From Pisolithus tinctorius (taxonomy: Eukaryota; Basidiomycota; Agaricomycetes; Boletales; Pisolithaceae): 64,000 nt of DNA. The position numbers and the translations under genes are program-made. Below are positions 32,191-42,759 of this stretch, piece by piece; position 1 is the first letter of the stretch, and every line of letters begins with the position of its first letter. The stretch spans positions 310,001 through 374,000 of the forward strand of contig JANFAH010000033.1 of NCBI GenBank assembly GCA_024663395.1, written 5' to 3'. The notes below the pieces were generated by a model. The model saw nothing but the letters and a program-made list of their open reading frames with translations, did not search any database and was not told where the DNA came from.

Positions 32191-32544
32191 CCAGTTACTG
32201 TACCTCCATAGTAGTATAAAAGCATGTATCATACTCCGCTGTCCTTCAGTACAAATATCAACTTAGTTCCTACTCCTTCTGTCTCTGACTTCTGTCTGTC
32301 AGAATTACCTCTGACTCTCTGTCTGTACTCTCCCTCTGAAATACAAGGGCTGAGATCATGCAAGGGGGTAGTGCACAAGCTAAACCCAATGCCCTCACTC
32401 CACTCTGCCTTTTCCTCAGCAGACTTTGTTCCTGCCAACACTCCACCAGTTGGAGTTCTGCTTTCTCATGTCAGACTTGCTTCCAAACCCTTCTCTAGAC
32501 CTTGTATAGCATCGGAGTTGGTCAGAGTAGGCCTGGACTTGACA

Positions 32545-32925
32545 ATCATCAACAGTTAAGGCTCATTTGGAAGAGTCTATCTGTCACCAATCATCATCCT
32601 TGGTAGTTGAGGCTCCTTCAAGGGTCTTTCTACCTTCATTCATTATCTGAAGAATCTGTGCTTGATCAGCACACCTGCTTAGTCATCCTCCTACTCCTGC
32701 ATAACTTGTCATCGACTTGCACCAGGAGCATGTTTTATCGAAGTCCATAATACTTTCAGCTGAACACCTTTGCTCTATTCAGCATCCCCTGTCCAGTCAT
32801 CACATGCTTGTCTACTCCTGCATAACTCATCAATGACTTGCACTAGGAGCACCTGCCCTTGAAATCCCCCCCACTTTAGATTCTTTCTGCCTTCCAGGTT
32901 CTGCAGAGGTACACAACCACTCACT
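32545..32925 (+). repeat. S element fragment
   Basis: Matches the leader-like part of S copies (GTTAAGGCTCATTTGGAAGAGTC, two AACTNGTCA...GGAGCA hairpin units, CAGGTTCTGCAGAGGTACAC). It adjoins the gyp1 LTR without a clean duplication. Confidence 0.7.
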
Positions 32926-32945
32926 CTTTACTAGCCCTGGGTCCC

Positions 32946-33085
32946 CTACATGGTCATTCCACTGGCTTCACCAGCTCAGATTCATCCTACATAGTCATTC
33001 TGCTGGCTTTGCCAGCTCAGATTTATCCTACATGGTCATTCCACTGGCTTTGCCAGCTCAGATTCATCCTACAATGGTCATTCCA
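32946..33085. repeat. 41-bp tandem repeat, about 3.4 units
   Basis: Units start CTACATGGTCATTCCACTGG at 32946, 32987, 33028 and 33069, spaced exactly 41 bp. The last unit runs into a large hairpin. Confidence 0.88.
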
Positions 33086-33134
33086 CTGGCATTGGTCAGT
33101 TGAGGAGCACTGCTCCTCAACTAACCAATGCCAG
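33086..33134. other. 24-bp near-perfect hairpin with 1-nt loop
   Basis: Left arm 33086-33109, single-base loop at 33110, right arm 33111-33134. The arms match at 23 of 24 positions; the one exception is a C/T difference. The first bases of the left arm are part of the fourth 41-bp unit. Confidence 0.85.
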
Positions 33135-33378
33135 CTCAGCTTTCAAAGGAAGAGCTTCATCTCATTTGCTTTCACAATGCTTCAAGCCATTCAGTTGTGG
33201 TCATAGCAATTTGATGGCAGACTGTCAAGGTCGCACAACACCCCTGACTTCCTCTTATGGTGAAGTAGGAGCGGGTTGGGCTGTGGAGTACAGTGGTGAA
33301 AGTCCGAAGTGAATCCGATCACTGGGTGGTGAGATATTCAATGAACAGTGAGTGGAGGGGGATGGAGGAGAGTTTTGG

Positions 33379-33475
33379 AGACAGAGGTCAGAGTCAGAGT
33401 CAGAGGTCAGATGAGAGGGCATTGGGTTCAGCTAGTGCACTGCCCCCTTGTGTGAGCTCAGCCCTTATGAAGCAG
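33379..33475 (-). repeat. Diverged gyp1-type LTR fragment
   Basis: AGAGGTCAG...GTGCACTGCCCCCTTG...AGCTCAGCCCTTA resembles the gyp1 LTR at 5720-5772. It joins Copia gag at 33476 in mid-codon. The stretch 33135-33378 before it shows nothing I can assign. Confidence 0.5.
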
Positions 33476-34010
33476 GAAGTGAACTGAGAATGATGGCTGT
33501 GAAGTCATCATCTGTGATAGACTGTCCAAGCATGGCAAGTTGTTCAGACAGTGTGCACATCTTGTCGAAGTGAGCATGGACATTGCCTTTTTCTGAACAG
33601 CAAGATTCTTGGAGTTTTCTCTGAAGATTGATTGTGATGACACAAGAGCAGTTTTGGAAAAGGTCAGTGAGGACACCCCACACACTCTTCACAGTCTCTT
33701 CCTTCAGGACTTGAAGGAATAGGGATTCCAGGAGTGACACAGTGATCACTTGCTTGATGTATCCATCATCCTTTGCCCATTGCCAAAGTTTTTCTGGGTA
33801 TTCACTGACAAGTTTTTGCTCTGTGGCTGTGGGCTTCCAGGAGGAGTCTTTCCCTGCTGAAGGGTCCTCTGGTTTCACATCCAATCCAGTCAGGTGTCCA
33901 ATCAGCCCTTTTGAACTGACAGCCCATTCAACCTGAGCCTTGTAATATAGCCAGTTGCTTCCATCTGCATTTAGGGTTGGGACTTGTAAGGAATGATTGT
34001 CTTTCGCCAT
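33476..34010 (-). pseudogene. Copia gag fragment
   Basis: Reading from ATG 34010. MAKDNHSLQVP, SNWLYYKAQVEWAVSSKGLIGHL and KSVWGVLTDLFQN match the N-terminal gag of Copia elements (UBN2-like). No internal stop within 178 codons, but the frame is cut at 33476 by the LTR fragment, before the zinc knuckle. The same gene with zinc knuckle is at 61790-62989. Confidence 0.85.
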
Positions 34011-34331
34011 AGTGGGTAGTGTTGCTGTGTAATAACTCTTTTGGAATTAGAGTGTGAGAGCAGGGCTCATAACTCAATGAAGTTATGAGAATCTCAGTGT
34101 ACAAAGTAGTCACTATATTGGCACCTAACGAAGTTATGAGTATCTACACTATGTCAGTACCAAGTAAATGAATGTAAGTATAGGTATGCTCACTTCAGTG
34201 TACAAAGTAGTCACTGAGGTGGAAAAGAATGGTGTGGAAAATTTATAGTACTGTAATTAGTAAGCATAGTGACATTGGAATTTAATTCCAAGAGTTGGGG
34301 AGAAACTCTGAGCCCTCTGGGCAAAACTCCA
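34011..34331 (-). repeat. Copia leader / LTR region
   Basis: Collinear with 62990-63079 plus 63815-64000, the sequence upstream of the other Copia gag. This copy lacks the gyp1 solo LTR and shows the empty site CTACACTATGTCAG near 34130. Exact LTR ends were not determined. Confidence 0.6.
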
Positions 34332-34334
34332 AGA

Positions 34335-34905
34335 GGCTACTGTAACTCTGGAATGCATTCTCAACACCTTCATCAACAACCATACCATGGCTGGGGATGA
34401 GGGTTTTGAGGAGGATGTGGATGCTTTAGGGGAGGATAATGATGAGGTTAACCCAGGACATGCAGCTAGTCATGGGAACACTCAAGGATCCACTGTGGGA
34501 AAGTCCTCAGGAAATTCCATGTAGGGAGTGCACCACCACACAAATGACTGGAGAGGGTACTTTGTACCCTGGAGGGGGGAATGTAGGGTTTTGGACTGAC
34601 AGTTGACAGTATGTTCTCAAGAGATGTTCATTCACATGACAGATCCAATTTGTTTCTCATTTATCCTCTCTGATTTACCTATCCTGTTTATCTGCATTGA
34701 CATTTCATGCCTGTCTGCTACAGTATAAATGTACCACATAGAGTAATAGGGACTTCCTTCCCTACACCACATCAGTAAATCACTTTTGCTGGACAGATTC
34801 CCTAGAACTGCCAGCTCACAAAGTGGTTTACTGATGCAATATGGACCATAATGTCTGGATAATCACATAGCATGTCTTAAGGAAAGTCTCTTGTGTCTAC
34901 ATCAC
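34335..34905 (+). repeat. Possible end of another retroelement with LTR-like segment
   Basis: A frame (TFINNHTMAGDEGFEEDVD ... GKSSGNSM) ends at about 34522. A G-rich tract (CCTGGAGGGGGGAA) precedes TGTAGGGTTTTGG at about 34583; a TATA-like CAGTATAAATG lies near 34720; and GTGTCTACA ends near 34902. This fits polypurine tract, TG...CA LTR, but no second copy is in the window. 34906-35203 holds nothing assignable. Confidence 0.35.
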
Positions 34906-36527
34906 AAGTGTTACTACTTTGCCTTGGAGTCACAGCCTGGCACCTTTGGCCCAGCAAAATCTCAGGGGATGAAACAAATTTCAGACCTGGACCAGGATGG
35001 TCAAAGTTGTGGAGTAACTCATTAGATGCAAATTATACATATATACATGGATTCTAACATCAAATCAACATTGCAATTCGCATGCAGTCTTTGTGATGAG
35101 TGCAGGGATTTGTGAGGGATACAAGCTCCTGTGTACACACAAAGGCAAAGGCATGGCACATGTCGGTACTAGCCAGACTAGATACTGTACAACATGATAT
35201 CTCTTAGAGCTTGTATGGAAAGTGCAGTTCAGTTGCAGTTCACAAACTTGCCAGATTGTTCTTGTTTGATGGGTGGTGCACAAATTCAGCATAAGGTCCA
35301 GCAGTATGTCAGAGATTGAACCCCTCCAGAGATGCTGCCTAATCATCCTGATGTGCACCAAGCTCTACTGCAGCATATTTTGACTGCCCTCCAGATGCTC
35401 CTGGTCTTGTTGGCTGAACTAGTTGGCTCCAGTGTTCACAGAGAGCCAATACCATACCACACATCCAAACTCTCCAGAGATATGTGGGTTCAAGAACTCC
35501 TGACTGGTCACCCTGATCATATCTGTGGTGAACTTGGTATGTGCAAGGAGGTTTTCATTTAGCTCATAGAGGAGCTGCAGGAGATTGGTCACAGCAACTC
35601 AAAATTTGTTACTCTGGAAGAACAGCTCACAATTTTCCTGTACACATGTGTGACTGGCCTGATGGTCAGGCATGTTGGCAAGCAATTTCAGCAGTCAAAT
35701 GACACAATATCTTGGTGAGTTCAATACAAAATATGTGTGACAAATCAGATATTCATATGTGTTTACAGGTACTTCAAGAAATTGCTCTTCATATTTTCAG
35801 AACTGCCCTTTTATATCACCTATGTCCAGTTTCCGACCAGTGAAGCCATCCATCCAAAGATCCGATGCAACCCCAAATTTTGGCTGTACTTTCAGAATGC
35901 GATTGGTACAATAGATGGCTGCGACATTCCTGTATCCCCCCCTTCAATTATACATTCCAATTATTGCAACCACAAAGGATTCCTCTCACAAAATGGCCTG
36001 TTCATCTGTGATTTCAGTCTGAGGTTTGTTTATATGCTGACAGGGTGGGAAGGATCTGCAATGGATGCCCATATCTACGGTGATGCAACATCAACCGACC
36101 TCCACATTCCAAATGGAAAATATCTGCTCACTGATGCCAGCTACCCCTCACATCGAGAGTTGCTAGTCCCCTACTGGGGCATCTGGTAGCATCTTGTGGA
36201 ATGGGGCCATGCTAACATGTGGTATGTTTTTTGTCTTGCTCACCATTATGTTTATTTATTTATTCCCTCTCAGACCAGCAAATAAAGAAGAATTGTTCAA
36301 CTTGTGGCACATGTCAGCACAAAATGTCATAGAACAAATCTTCAGCATCCTAAAGCATCACTTTTGAATACTCCTCCTGGTGCCGGAATATGACATTGAT
36401 ATACAAGCACAGATCCCCACCACACTCTGTGCCATTCACAATTTTATTCATACACATGGTGAGAGTGAGGGCACAAGCAATGTTTTTCTTGATGAAGATG
36501 AAGAGGGCGAGCAGCAGCCAGGTGCAC

Positions 36528-38337
36528 TGTCACACACCAAAGGTGTTTGGTGAGGTGGACATGGATGCAGCTGATGAATGGAGATGAAGACCATAACCCT
36601 CATGCAAAGAAGGACAGCCAGAAATGTCAGCAGTCATCCCTCACACAAGAATGAGTTGTCAATGCCAAAGAAAAAAGAAGGAAGTGAGTTAAGTGCCAAC
36701 AAAAATTCTTAAGCGCCCATGTACAGTATTCCAGTTTTCGGCATATCTCCACCAGTTTTGCAGATACTGACACCATTCCCACACTCGCTTATAGTGCTCA
36801 GCCACGCAATCCTACCTTCCAAAATTGGAAAGGATTTGCACACTCCACACATTTCTACAGCACTCCCTCCAAAAGATGCTCATTTCACTAAATCTTCTGA
36901 TATGGCCACCTCCACATCAATCATTTTGCTTGTCCCCTTTGCTAGGGACCATGGCTACATATATCTACCAGGAGTTCCCACCAGCTTCCATCCTGAAGCA
37001 TCCCAGTACATCCCATCCTCATCTGCCCCCTCTCAGCCTGTCCAGCTTGGACAGCATGTGCTTTTTGTCAGTATGACCTCTAGGAGGATGTTCTTTGGTT
37101 GCCTCAGGTCTGTCATTCACTTGGAAAGGTCTTATGTGGTCATTTCAGTCTCTCCAGTCCAAGAAGCATATGGATCCTTCCTCCCTGCTCCCTGCAACAT
37201 CTTCATACCAGTCTCATCCATCATTCTTCCAAAATTGCAACAGCTACAGTATAATCTACTGTTCTCCACTCTCCCTGATCGCATCCATGATGAGTATGAT
37301 GCACATCTTGCCTCTTTATTGCAAGATACAGCAGAAGATGCTCCCCCTTCATCCTCTCTTCCAACAGAGCCTCATTCATGAAGTTTTTACTTGCTTCACT
37401 GAGAGGACAGTAAGGGGGGGAAAGTTGCGATCCCCTATGCTCCTGTCACCCCACAGACCCCCAAAGCTTGACCCCTGTTGACATCTGACTCACCCTGTCT
37501 GCTTTTGGATGTACTATATCAGCATCAGATCAGTGCTGCCTCTCTGTCATCCCACTTTGGCCTAGAGGCAGTCTCTTCAAGATGTGACATGCACAGCCTC
37601 CCCCTAATGCGATTCCAGTGTGCTTTCCCAGTTCCTGACATTATTTGACTCATGCTTTGACATTCTGACTGTCTTTGACTCACCTATTGCCAATACTTAC
37701 CAATCTTTTGACCTTGCTTACTGATTCTTCACTTTTTGGCTTACTTATCCTTACCAATGCTCACCAATGCTTTCTGAGACAATTACCCACTGCTTACATC
37801 CCTTACTCATCAGTTACCAATCACTTACCAATCATTTGCACCTTGTTTTCCATAGGCAACACCCCTGTACTGTGTATATATCACTGTACTTAGATAGCTG
37901 AAAAAGAAGATGTCAGAGAGCCCCTCTTGCTCGCAATTTATCATCTCTCAGTAAATCATTCAGCAGCTTTGATAGTTGAGACTTTATTAAGGGTCTAACT
38001 ATCATCTACTTCACTTATTATCATATATCATCAATCTACTTCGCCCCAAGCCCTTCCTGAGCTCAGTGCAGCCTAGGACATTGAATTAAGTTGTCATCCA
38101 TCCTTCTGTAGGCTGACAGCAGTCTACCCCATCACAATCTATTGCATTCTTGCTCCCTCTTTGTCAGGAGCACCCCCAACCCTCAGCACTTGTCTTTGAG
38201 TGTTGTAGCTTGCAAAAACCCTCCCAAAGAACAGGTTCCACCATCTAGGTACCACATAGGCACACCACCACTTGCTTTCATTGTCTTTTGTGTTGGTTTT
38301 GTTTGGTTTCCACCACTGAACCACACTTTGACTCACA
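36528..38337 (+). mobile_element. S element copy 3 (TSD GCAC/GCAT)
   Basis: 1810 bp, ends TGTCACACACC...TTGACTCACA, flanked by GCAC (36524-36527) and GCAT (38338-38341). The central part matches copies 1 and 2; the last 350 bp is a different subtype (CTGAGCTCAGTGCAGC...), shared with the fragment at 22737-23024. So at least two S subfamilies exist. It sits in exon 3 of the Harbinger transposase. Confidence 0.88.
36902..37381 (+). CDS. Conserved 159-aa ORF of S element (copy 3)
   Basis: Intact, same length as the ORF at 2865-3344. MATSTSI start; conserved YLPG, PTSFHPEA, VSMTSRR, LERSYVV, EAYGSFLPAPC, SSIILP and LPDRIHDEYD blocks. Most differences are in the middle (residues 34-50) and in the Pro/Ser-rich tail. 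An upstream in-frame extension exists here (to 36719) but is not shared with copy 1, so the ATG at 36902 is preferred. Function unknown. Confidence 0.6.
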   Translation: MATSTSIILLVPFARDHGYIYLPGVPTSFHPEASQYIPSSSAPSQPVQLGQHVLFVSMTSRRMFFGCLRSVIHLERSYVVISVSPVQEAYGSFLPAPCNIFIPVSSIILPKLQQLQYNLLFSTLPDRIHDEYDAHLASLLQDTAEDAPPSSSLPTEPHS

Positions 38338-38666
38338 GCATGTACTAATCCCCAAGCCATGGGAGGAACAAGGAGCTTAGAAGAAGACATATTCATGTGC
38401 AGGATGCGGGATGATATTGCAGCAGCCATGTGGGCTGATTATCAGCATATTTTGGTGGAGCAAGTGCAGAGTACCATGGACAGTGGATCAGATGCAGAAT
38501 CCAACTTCTTTGAGGAAGAAGTCACTAGTTTGTTTCAGTTACACCCATCATGTACTAGCTTCTGATACCCAATCTGAGCTTTGTTCAATGCACATGCTAG
38601 AGGAATGCCAACACATCTGACATTATTCATTTCTGTAGCTAGATACACTGACTTGTGCTATACATT

Positions 38667-39824
38667 CTACACAGTGGGGGGGGGATTGCTAGCACCTTGG
38701 AAAAAGCTGTCATACATGTCTGATACATATGCATGATGGGATTGTTCATCAGGTAAAGCTATAAAAACAGCGGCAGGGTTAGATATACCAGAAAACTGGT
38801 GTGTCATAAATGCATGATGGTGGGGAGGAATCTCAGAATCTTTGTATGGCATTTGTGTAGCTGTCTGGACCGCAATCAACAGATCCATGAAAGTCATTGC
38901 CAACTGGTCCCCCAGGCACTGGATTGTGTTGCCAATTGATATGACTGTGACAGTGTGAGAGCTGGAAGGTTGAGGCTTCATCTTGCTGGAAGATTGAGCA
39001 GACGTTCAGCTGTGCTTACTACTATGAATGGATGAGATGGGAGTTGTTGGGGGATGCTGATTTGTTGAGAATAGGAGGGCAGGGGATGCTGTTTCTGTGA
39101 CATCAGTAGACATCATGGTGAATGAACACTTTCCAGCAAGTGCAGCAATGGAGGGGGGGATGGATGGGACAGAGGTGGTACTATCAGTAGTCATCATAGG
39201 GTTGGGGGGGACAGAGAATGTAAAGCTACTATCAGTGGTTGTGGTGAGCATGGGGTTTAACACCCCAGGACAGAAAGCATGGGAGCCAGTTGCACCACCC
39301 TGTGGAAAAATATCCTCCATCATTGGAAGATACTGCCAGCCCTTGTTGTGGAAGGGCTTCATGGCCACATTTCACTGCAATGTCTCAGTGAACCAATCAT
39401 AGTTATCTGTAAGATCAAATACATACCTTCACACTGACAAATTTTGCCCATTTCTCTGCATCAGCTGCTCCACAGATATTCACACCATTCTCATTGTCCC
39501 AATGTTTGCCAGATCCACTGCAATAAGTCATGATTGCGTTGTATGTATGTTTAAGCTACATCCAGTGTTAACATAGCAATGTTAGAATAGATGAGGATGT
39601 ACTGATCCCCATTTAATTGACACATTCTTCAAGTCCTTGATTTTGCTGGACCTGTGGAGCTTGTGAATGCTCTCTGCAGCTTTGGCATATGTCACTTGTT
39701 GGAAGTTGCCAGTGTCAGCCCACTCTGCATGATTTGTGTGCAGATAATTGACAAGGGCAGCAGCCTCTTCATCAGTCCACTTGGCATGCTTGGATTCTTC
39801 CTCTATTTCCCCCACTGTTTCCAT
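38667..39824 (-). pseudogene. Harbinger Myb/SANT-like protein gene
   Basis: Second gene of the Harbinger element. Exon 1 (39824-39603) encodes AKWTDEEAAALVNYLHTNHAEW...GNFQ, a Myb/SANT-like domain with regularly spaced Trp. An intron of 47 bp lies at 39602-39556 (GTACAT...TGTAG). Exon 2 (SGKHWDNENGVNI, AEKWAKFVSVK) leads to a 20-nt GTATGT...TACAG segment at 39426-39407. The next part has PFHNKGWQYLPMMEDIFPQGGATGSHAF, then a Ser/Thr/Pro linker and a C-terminal region to 38667 in changed frame. In this family the Myb-like protein helps bind the transposase to the ends and carries it into the nucleus. One TGA/TAA-type break near 39390. Confidence 0.82.
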
Positions 39825-39989
39825 TAGTTCAACAATATTTGATCCTAAGACATCAAAAAGTTTGATTAGTACTTGCTGGATGTGATTGCATCAAGTATCA
39901 GCAGAGGCAAGATAGCAAGGGAGAGACATGCTACCATCAGGAGGGAAACCAACATTTCAATCTCTGATGCTTTGGCCCAGATTTTTCCA

Positions 39990-40059
39990 CCACCCATCAA
40001 ACAAGAACAGTCCAACAAGTTTGTGAACTGCAACTGAACTGCACTTTCTGGACAAGCTC
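39990..40059. repeat. Right TIR of Harbinger element
   Basis: Inverted match to 35207-35280, with conserved AAAGTGCAGTTCAGTTGC and TTCTTGTTTGATGGGTGG blocks and a few transitions. TTA follows at 40060-40062. Confidence 0.9.
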
Positions 40060-40359
40060 TTAGCCATTGCTTGTGAATGCAAGGCCAAGCGAAGGAAACA
40101 AGGAGGGAAGAAGCATATGTGGGTGCGCAACCAGTCGTATCAACAGGTAATTGGTAGGAGTGTTGAAACTCCGGAATGAGGTGTTTATTATCGTACAAAG
40201 AACAAGCCCATTTGTGTCGTCTTTCTTTTTCCTTTTTTGGTTCTTTTTTTTTAAAAAAAAGACGTAACACAAGAGAACAAGAGCACGGCAAATGATTTGG
40301 ATTCAAAGACATTCAGGGTCACAACTACGATCACTTGACCAGATCAGAAATAGCAGTGT

Positions 40360-40641
40360 TCAGGAGGTTCTACGACCACCAGAAGACGCAGCAACTGCAT
40401 CAGGATCATGGAAGGACACAACTTCCAAGTCCTCGGAGGACAGATCATCAGAGAGCTCGGAGGGATCCACAACAGAGCTAATAGCATATATCACCATAGG
40501 AGGCATCGTGGGAAGTGGCACCAACTGTACTGACTCATCTGGGAGTGTCGAGTGTGATAACATTGATGGTGATGAGTCGTCATCCACTGCCTGAAGTGCA
40601 GGTTGTATCAGTGGAGTGAAAAGCGGAAGAGAAGAGCACAC
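40360..40641 (-). CDS. Acidic Ser-rich ORF, doubtful
   Basis: About 90 codons on the minus strand (VDDDSSPSMLSHSTLPDESVQ, SELSDDLSSEDLEVVSF). CpG is intact, unlike the transposon DNA around it. It may be an exon of a host gene or chance. The plus-strand frame over the same stretch is also open. 40063-40359 shows only a poly-T/poly-A patch near 40220-40260. Confidence 0.2.
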   Translation of the reverse strand: MCSSLPLFTPLIQPALQAVDDDSSPSMLSHSTLPDESVQLVPLPTMPPMVIYAISSVVDPSELSDDLSSEDLEVVSFHDPDAVAASSGGRRTS

Positions 40642-42312
40642 ACTCTCTGGATGTGCAACGCAAGGGGACAGCTCAATAATGAGCGCATGACCAGCAACTC
40701 AAAAGATGAGAGTACGCACTGTCTATGGATGTGCAACAGCATGACAAGGATGAAGCAACAGCCAAAATGCCAAAAGGAAAGAATACGCACACGCTGTAGA
40801 TGCGTAGGAGACAAGCAAAGGTCAGTAGATAGTCAAAATCTCAAATGGCGAGAATACGCACGATCTGTGGATGCGCAATAGCAGGACAAAGATCAACAGA
40901 CGGCGAAAAGCACAAATGGCGAGAACACAGACTGCCTGTGGATCAGCAATAGCAGGGGAAGAGTCAGCGGAGGGCCAGACTTAAATGCAGAGAACACAGA
41001 CTTGCTATGTATGAGTGATAGCAGGGAGGGGGGGGTTAACAGACGGCCAAGAGCTCAAATGGTGAGAACACAAACTCGCTGTGTATGGGTAATAGCAGGG
41101 AGGGGGGGGGAGCGTCAGCAAACGGCCAGGAGCTCAAGTGGTGACAACACACACTTGCTGTGGATGGGAAAAAGGACAACAAAGTTCAGTAGACGCCTAC
41201 AGGCTGCAATGGTAAAAACATGTACAAGCTGTGGAAGGAAGATAGCAGAAGGGTCAGCTAACAGCCAGGAGCTTAAATGGCGAGAACACGCACATGCTAT
41301 GTGGGGTAATAGCACGGCACGGATCAGCGGATGTGCAAAGCACAAGGTCTGAGAACACGTACTGACTGTAGATGGGAAATAGCAGGGAAAGGGTCAGCAT
41401 ATGACCAGAGACTCATACGGTGACAGCACGTACATGCTGCAGATGGGTAATAACAGGGAAGGGGTCAGCCGACGACCAGAGACTCAAACCGTGAGAACAC
41501 GTACGCCCTGTAGATGGATAATAGCAGGGAAAGGGTCAGCAGCCGACCAGAGACTCGAATGGTGAAAGCACGTACTATCTGTAGATGGGTAATAGCAGGG
41601 AGGGGGTCAGCAGGCGGCCAGGAGCTCAAATAGTGAGAACACAGACTCGCTGTGTATGGATAATAGCAGGGAGAGGGTCAGCAGACGACCAGAGACTCAA
41701 ATGGTGATAACACGTACCAGCTGTAGATGGGTAATAGCAAGGAAAGGATCAGCAGACGGCCAGAGACTCAAACCGTGAGAACCTGTACCTTCTGTGGATG
41801 GGTATCAGCAGGGAAAGGGTCAGCAGACGGCCAGAGACTCAGACCGTGAGAACCCGTACCCTCTGTGGAAGGGTATCAGCAGGGAAAGGGTCAGCAGACG
41901 ACCAGAGACTCAAATGGTGAGAACACGTACCTTCTGTAGATGGGTAATAGCAGGGAAAGGGTCAGCAGACGACCAGAGACTCGAATGGTAAGAACATGCA
42001 CGTTCTGTAGATGGGTAATAGCAAGGAAAGGGTAAGCAGACAACTGGAGACTCAAATGGTGAGAACACGTACAGACTGTAGATGGGTAATAACAGGCAAA
42101 GGGTCAGCAGGCGACCAGAGACCCAAACCGTGAGAACACGTACAGGCTGTAGATGGGTAATAGCAGAGAAAGGGTCAGCAGACGTCCAGCGACTCAAATG
42201 GTGAGAACACGTACGTCCTGTAGATGGGTAATAGCAGGGAAAGGGTCAGCAGATGACCAGAGACTCAAATGGTGATAACACGTACCATCTGTAGGTGGGT
42301 AATAGCAGGGAA
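40625..42312. repeat. Minisatellite, 71-bp unit, about 23 units
   Basis: The core TAGATGGGTAATAGCAGGG recurs at 41937, 42008, 42079, 42150 and 42221, exactly 71 bp apart. Each unit also contains GGGTCAGCAGACG, CCAGAGACTCAAATGGTGAG and AACACGTAC. Left units (40625-41350) are diverged and vary in length; right units are homogeneous. CpG sites (CGTAC, GACGAC) are kept. Minus-strand frames such as 41910-42197 are periodic shadows. Confidence 0.93.
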
Positions 42313-42499
42313 AAGGTCAGGTAGTGGGCGAGGTAGGAAGCGACGGAGAGGTCGACAAGTGCGCTAAAATACCTTGGAACATGAGGCAGCTTGCTATTTG
42401 TGCAATTCCCCGCGCCGCAATTCGGTGGACAGCCCTTGTAACGTGACATAGTTGATTCAATGCTTCGGATGTATCGGATCATCAGGAAATTAACAAAAT

Positions 42500-42650
42500 A
42501 CTATCCTGACTTATATGGACTTATTTGACTTATCTGACTTATCTGACTTATGCACTGGCAAAGAGAAGCTTAGAGAAAGGCAAATAAGTCGAAGCAGTCA
42601 AATAAGTACAGTGATGGCACAACAATTTTACATAAAAAAATCAGGATAGT
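42500..42650. mobile_element. Small MITE-like inverted-repeat element
   Basis: ACTATCCTGA at 42500-42509 is inverted at 42641-42650, 151 bp overall, AT-rich with repeated CTTAT(C/T)TGA and its inverse AATAAGTC. No clear target duplication. Could be a MITE or a chance fold-back. Confidence 0.35.
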
Positions 42651-42759
42651 TTAACATGAGCCAAATTCACAACACAGAGGCTAACTTGTCTAAAATAGTG
42701 TGATTGCTGGGCAGGAACATGAACATCCATGATCCTACTACCAGAAGAATATAAGCTAT

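Larger units (their letters stand above)
30204..32544 (+). repeat. gyp1-family LTR interrupted by S copy 2
   Basis: Left part 30204-30588 (TGTCATGACCATGC...) and right part 32195-32544 (ending GGACTTGACA) together match the 714-bp gyp1 LTR. The flanks (GGTTT and ATCAT) are not a matching duplication, so one side was altered by recombination. The right side runs into an S fragment. Confidence 0.88.
35332..38565 (+). pseudogene. Harbinger DDE transposase, split by S copy 3
   Basis: Exon 1 from ATG 35332 (broken at about 35560), an intron of about 55 bp (about 35713-35768, GTGAGT...TACAG), exon 2, a second intron at about 36221-36272 (GTATGT...TCTCAG), exon 3 to 36527. The C-terminus resumes at 38338 (EDIFMCRMRDDIAAAMWADYQ). 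Catalytic regions: first Asp in GTIDGCDIPV near 35910, second Asp in GSAMDAHIYGDA near 36055, Glu in NVIEQIFSILKHHF near 36330. It would cut and reinsert the element at TWA. Stops: TAG near 35560, TAG near 36187, TGA near 36365 (HHF*ILLLVP). The C-terminal block identifies the exact insertion point of S copy 3. Confidence 0.88.
35207..40059 (+). mobile_element. PIF/Harbinger transposon, complete ends, TSD TTA
   Basis: Ends GAGCTTGTATGGAAAG (35207) and the inverted GAGCTTGTCCAGAAAG (from 40059), with about 75 bp of imperfect terminal inverted repeat. TTA lies on both sides (35204-35206, 40060-40062), the usual 3-bp TWA target. Inside are a DDE transposase gene on plus and a Myb/SANT-like gene on minus, the classic two-gene set. 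Total 4853 bp, of which 36528-38341 is S copy 3 with its duplication, leaving an original of about 3.0 kb. Confidence 0.92.

Noticed and set aside
40220..40262. Poly-T/poly-A patch as tail of a non-LTR retrotransposon
   Set aside because: No reverse transcriptase or endonuclease of LINE type nearby and no target duplication; it lies just outside the Harbinger element.
41910..42197. ORFs in the 71-bp minisatellite (both strands)
   Set aside because: 71 is not a multiple of 3, so frames drift; they are periodic by-products.
40625..42312. CRISPR-like array
   Set aside because: The whole 71-bp unit repeats without unique spacers and the genome is eukaryotic.
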